A stretch of DNA of 64,000 nt from Alphaproteobacteria bacterium (GTDB lineage Bacteria; Pseudomonadota; Alphaproteobacteria; Rhodobacterales; Rhodobacteraceae), in the NCBI GenBank assembly GCA_030429105.1, contig JAUIDE010000008.1, forward strand, positions 1 through 64,000. Direction: 5' to 3'. The notes under the pieces are model-generated. The model saw only the letters and a list, made by a program, of their open reading frames with translations. It was not told the origin of the DNA and searched no databases. The translations under genes and the position numbers were made by a program. Shown piece by piece: positions 62,250 to 64,000 of the stretch; within the stretch, counting starts at the first letter, position 1, and every line of letters starts with the position of its first letter.

Positions 62250-63158
62250 TCAGCCCTTGGACTGGCGCGCCGCGATGATCGAGAGATAGGCGTCGTGGTT
62301 GATCGGCTGGAAGCCGAGCGCCTCGCCCGCCATGAAGTTGTAGGCGCACTCGGCGTCCATGTAGGGCAGCGAGGCGATGAGCGTGGTCATGTCGATCTTC
62401 ACCCGCTCCGGCAGCGCCTTGCGGAGCACGATCGGGCCTTCCGGGATCGGCTTGGAGCGCCAGATCTCGACCATGTCGTTCATGTCGACGAGCCCGGCGT
62501 CCACCGCCTTGCGGAGCGCGCCGGAATTGAACCCGTCCTCCCAGGCGCCCATGCCGTCGGCCCAGGTCACGCCCGCGTCGACTTCGCCGTTGGCGACGGC
62601 GACGATGGTCTGCTCATGCCCGCCGGTGAACTTCACCTCGCCGAAATAGGCGCCGTTCTCCATCGAGGCGCCGGTCTGCTGCGGGATCTCGATGGAGGGG
62701 ATGAGGTAGCCCGAGGTCGAGTTCGGGTCGCCAAAGGCGAAGACCTTGCCCTTCATGTCGTCGAGCGAGGTGATGTTCCGGTCCTTGCGGGCGAAGCCGA
62801 TGGAATAATAGCCGTAGGACTTGTCGAGATTGGTCTTGACCATGATCGGCTCGACCGCCTCGGGGTCCGTCAGATAGGCCTTGGCGTAGGCGGAGGCGCC
62901 GAGCCAGGCCATGTCGATCGTGCCGCCGAGCAGGCCCTGGATCACGCCGTCATAATCGGCGGGGGTGAAGAGCTTGGTCGGAACGCCGAGCAGCTCCTCG
63001 GTCTTGGCGCGGAAGCACTCGTTGGAGGTCATCCGGTCCTGCGCGTTCTCGCCGCCGAGCACGCCGATGCGGAATTCCGTGATCCCGTCGGCCGCTGCGG
63101 CGCCGGCGAGGGTCAGCGCCGCGACGGCGGCGGCGATGAAGGTCTGCGTCGTCTTCAT
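62250..63158 (-). CDS. phnD: Phosphonate-binding protein PhnD
   Basis: Periplasmic binding subunit, 302 residues with a signal peptide (about 1-23, ending AGAAAA). The family segments RIGVLGGENAQDRMTSNECF, DYDGVIQGLLGGTIDMAWLG and FGDPNSTSGYLIPSIEIPQQ are clear. Later GGHEQTIVAVANGEVDAGVT contributes to ligand binding. The ATG at 63158 has GGGAGA upstream; an in-frame GTG two codons earlier is possible. The ligand may be a phosphonate or a related phosphorus compound, since specificity cannot be read from sequence. Confidence 0.93.
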   Translation of the reverse strand: MKTTQTFIAAAVAALTLAGAAAADGITEFRIGVLGGENAQDRMTSNECFRAKTEELLGVPTKLFTPADYDGVIQGLLGGTIDMAWLGASAYAKAYLTDPEAVEPIMVKTNLDKSYGYYSIGFARKDRNITSLDDMKGKVFAFGDPNSTSGYLIPSIEIPQQTGASMENGAYFGEVKFTGGHEQTIVAVANGEVDAGVTWADGMGAWEDGFNSGALRKAVDAGLVDMNDMVEIWRSKPIPEGPIVLRKALPERVKIDMTTLIASLPYMDAECAYNFMAGEALGFQPINHDAYLSIIAARQSKG

Positions 63159-63173
63159 GTTCACTCTCCCATG

Positions 63174-63205
63174 AAAAACGGCCCGACCGGGAGGGCCGGG
63201 CCGGT
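63174..63205 (-). terminator. Intrinsic terminator between phnC and phnD
   Basis: On the minus strand a GC stem (CGGCCCG at 63203-63197 with CGGGCCG at 63185-63179, extended by A-T pairs outside) is followed at once by five T residues (63178-63174). This is the best intrinsic terminator in the window. It lies inside the phn cluster, 9-40 nt after the phnC stop. Confidence 0.7.
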
Positions 63206-63213
63206 TGTCGGCC

Positions 63214-64000
63214 TCAGTTCAGGGTCGGCGCCTTCGTCTTCAGCGCGCGGGCGACGACCTTGTCCTCGATGTTGAGCGTCTCGAGCTCCGTCGACGTCGC
63301 CGCCTCCGAGAAATCCTCGCCGGCGCCGTAGATTTCGCGCGCGACAGCCGTGGTCAGCTCGGAGGAAGGCCCGTCGAACACGATCCTCCCCGCCCGCATC
63401 CCGATCACCCGGTCGCAATAGCGCCGCGCCGTGTCGAGCGTGTGGAGGTTGCAGAGCACCGTCCGCCCGTCCTCGGTATGGATGCGGCGCAGCGCCTCCA
63501 TCACCGCCTGCGCGTTCATCGGGTCGAGCGAGGCGATGGGCTCGTCCGCCAGCACCATCTTCGGGTCCTGCATCAGGGCGCGGGCGATGGCGACGCGCTG
63601 CTGCTGCCCGCCCGAAAGCGCCTCGGCCCGCTTCGCCGCATGTTCCGCGATGCCGAGCCGCTCAAGGATGTCGAGCGCGCGCTCGATGTCCGAACGCGGA
63701 AAGAGGTTGAACATCGTCGCGAGCGCCGAACGCCGGTTCAGCGCGCCGAAGACGACGTTGGAGACGACATCGAGCCGCGGCACGAGGTTGAATTGCTGGA
63801 ACACCATCGCGCATTCGGCCTGCCAGCGCCGCATCTCCGCGCCCTTCAGCGCCAGAACGTCCCGCCCCTCGACGAGGATGCGCCCCGAGGTCGCGTCCGT
63901 CAGCCGGTTGATCATGCGGAGCAGCGTCGACTTGCCGGCGCCGGAGCGGCCGATCAGGCCGATCATCTGCGGCTTCTCGACGACGATCTCCGCCCGGTCC
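63214..64000 (-). CDS. phnC: Phosphonate ABC transporter ATPase PhnC, 5' end outside window
   Basis: ATPase of the phosphonate importer. The visible 261 codons start in mid-protein: the residues [11 protein letters not shown] precede [20 protein letters not shown], so the ATG at 63966 is internal and the true start lies past base 64000. Walker A is GRSGAGKST, the signature [15 protein letters not shown], and Walker [33 protein letters not shown] is the typical Q-loop. The C-terminal extension after about 225 residues is charged and not conserved. It is followed by a terminator before phnD. Confidence 0.93.
   Translation of the reverse strand, partial: DRAEIVVEKPQMIGLIGRSGAGKSTLLRMINRLTDATSGRILVEGRDVLALKGAEMRRWQAECAMVFQQFNLVPRLDVVSNVVFGALNRRSALATMFNLFPRSDIERALDILERLGIAEHAAKRAEALSGGQQQRVAIARALMQDPKMVLADEPIASLDPMNAQAVMEALRRIHTEDGRTVLCNLHTLDTARRYCDRVIGMRAGRIVFDGPSSELTTAVAREIYGAGEDFSEAATSTELETLNIEDKVVARALKTKAPTLN

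Noticed and set aside
1..64000. tRNA, rRNA, CRISPR arrays, insertion sequences, prophage or integrase genes
   Set aside because: No cloverleaf-like sequences, direct repeat-spacer arrays, transposase or integrase frames were seen by eye. The spike genes are the only phage-like content.

Overview
The window is chromosomal DNA of a high-GC alphaproteobacterium, most likely in the order Rhodobacterales. The signs are: a dcw cell-wall/division cluster in the usual alphaproteobacterial order; an FtsZ ending in the alphaproteobacterial C-terminal peptide ([10 protein letters not shown]); FlaF, FlbT and a DUF1217-type protein beside a short flagellin; aspartokinase next to ptsP; GANTC sites in division-gene promoters; a GTTC-N7-GTTC SOS box; and a homologue of the Rhodobacter gene-transfer-agent head-spike base protein. 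Nothing was searched against a database. All family names rest on motifs and recalled family features.

Layout. 1-3139: a truncated hybrid sensor kinase, a hot-dog thioesterase and a divergent FAD-linked 2-hydroxyacid dehydrogenase. 3140-4936: structured repeat copy A, two exported FecR-like paralogues, then two strong inverted repeats. 4939-27502 (minus strand): recN, bamD, ftsZ, ftsA, ftsQ, ddl, murB, murC, murG, ftsW, murD, two unrecognised coupled genes, mraY, murF, murE, ftsI, ftsL, rsmH and mraZ. Most junctions are ATGA or TGATG overlaps. The one large gap, between murC and murB, holds structured repeat copy B. 27503-32188: a regulatory region with SOS, MraZ-like and GANTC signals, then ptsP, lysC and a small zinc-binding protein. 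32283-39811: phosphate regulon phoR, pstSCAB, phoU, phoB with a PHO box before pstS. 39852-41245: uracil-DNA glycosylase-like protein and moaB. 41252-52643: two divergent flagellar blocks. One carries a DUF1217-type gene, flbT, flaF, flagellin and fliI. The other carries flgB, flgC, fliE, fliQ, a lytic transglycosylase, flhA, fliR, flhB and a coiled-coil gene. 52900-59926: exopolysaccharide export and initiation genes followed by a gene-transfer-agent (GTA) head-spike cassette. 59981-64000: a phosphonate transporter phnC-phnD-phnE-phnE, with phnC cut by the window end.

How it works together. The dcw block supplies peptidoglycan precursors (MurB-G, Ddl, MraY), the divisome (FtsZ, A, Q, W, I, L) and the MraZ/RsmH regulator pair. 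PhoR/PhoB with PstSCAB/PhoU import and sense phosphate. The flagellar block builds the export gate, rod base and filament. The surface-polysaccharide genes may make the glycan that the adjacent spike proteins bind.

Most notable: (1) two intergenic elements about 10 kb apart share one three-hairpin architecture, with paired base changes in the stems; (2) two unrecognised genes are translationally coupled inside the dcw operon; (3) an Ig-like domain in the spike locus is split between two overlapping reading frames; (4) a consensus-type SOS box lies in the mraZ leader; (5) lpxC is missing between ftsZ and bamD.
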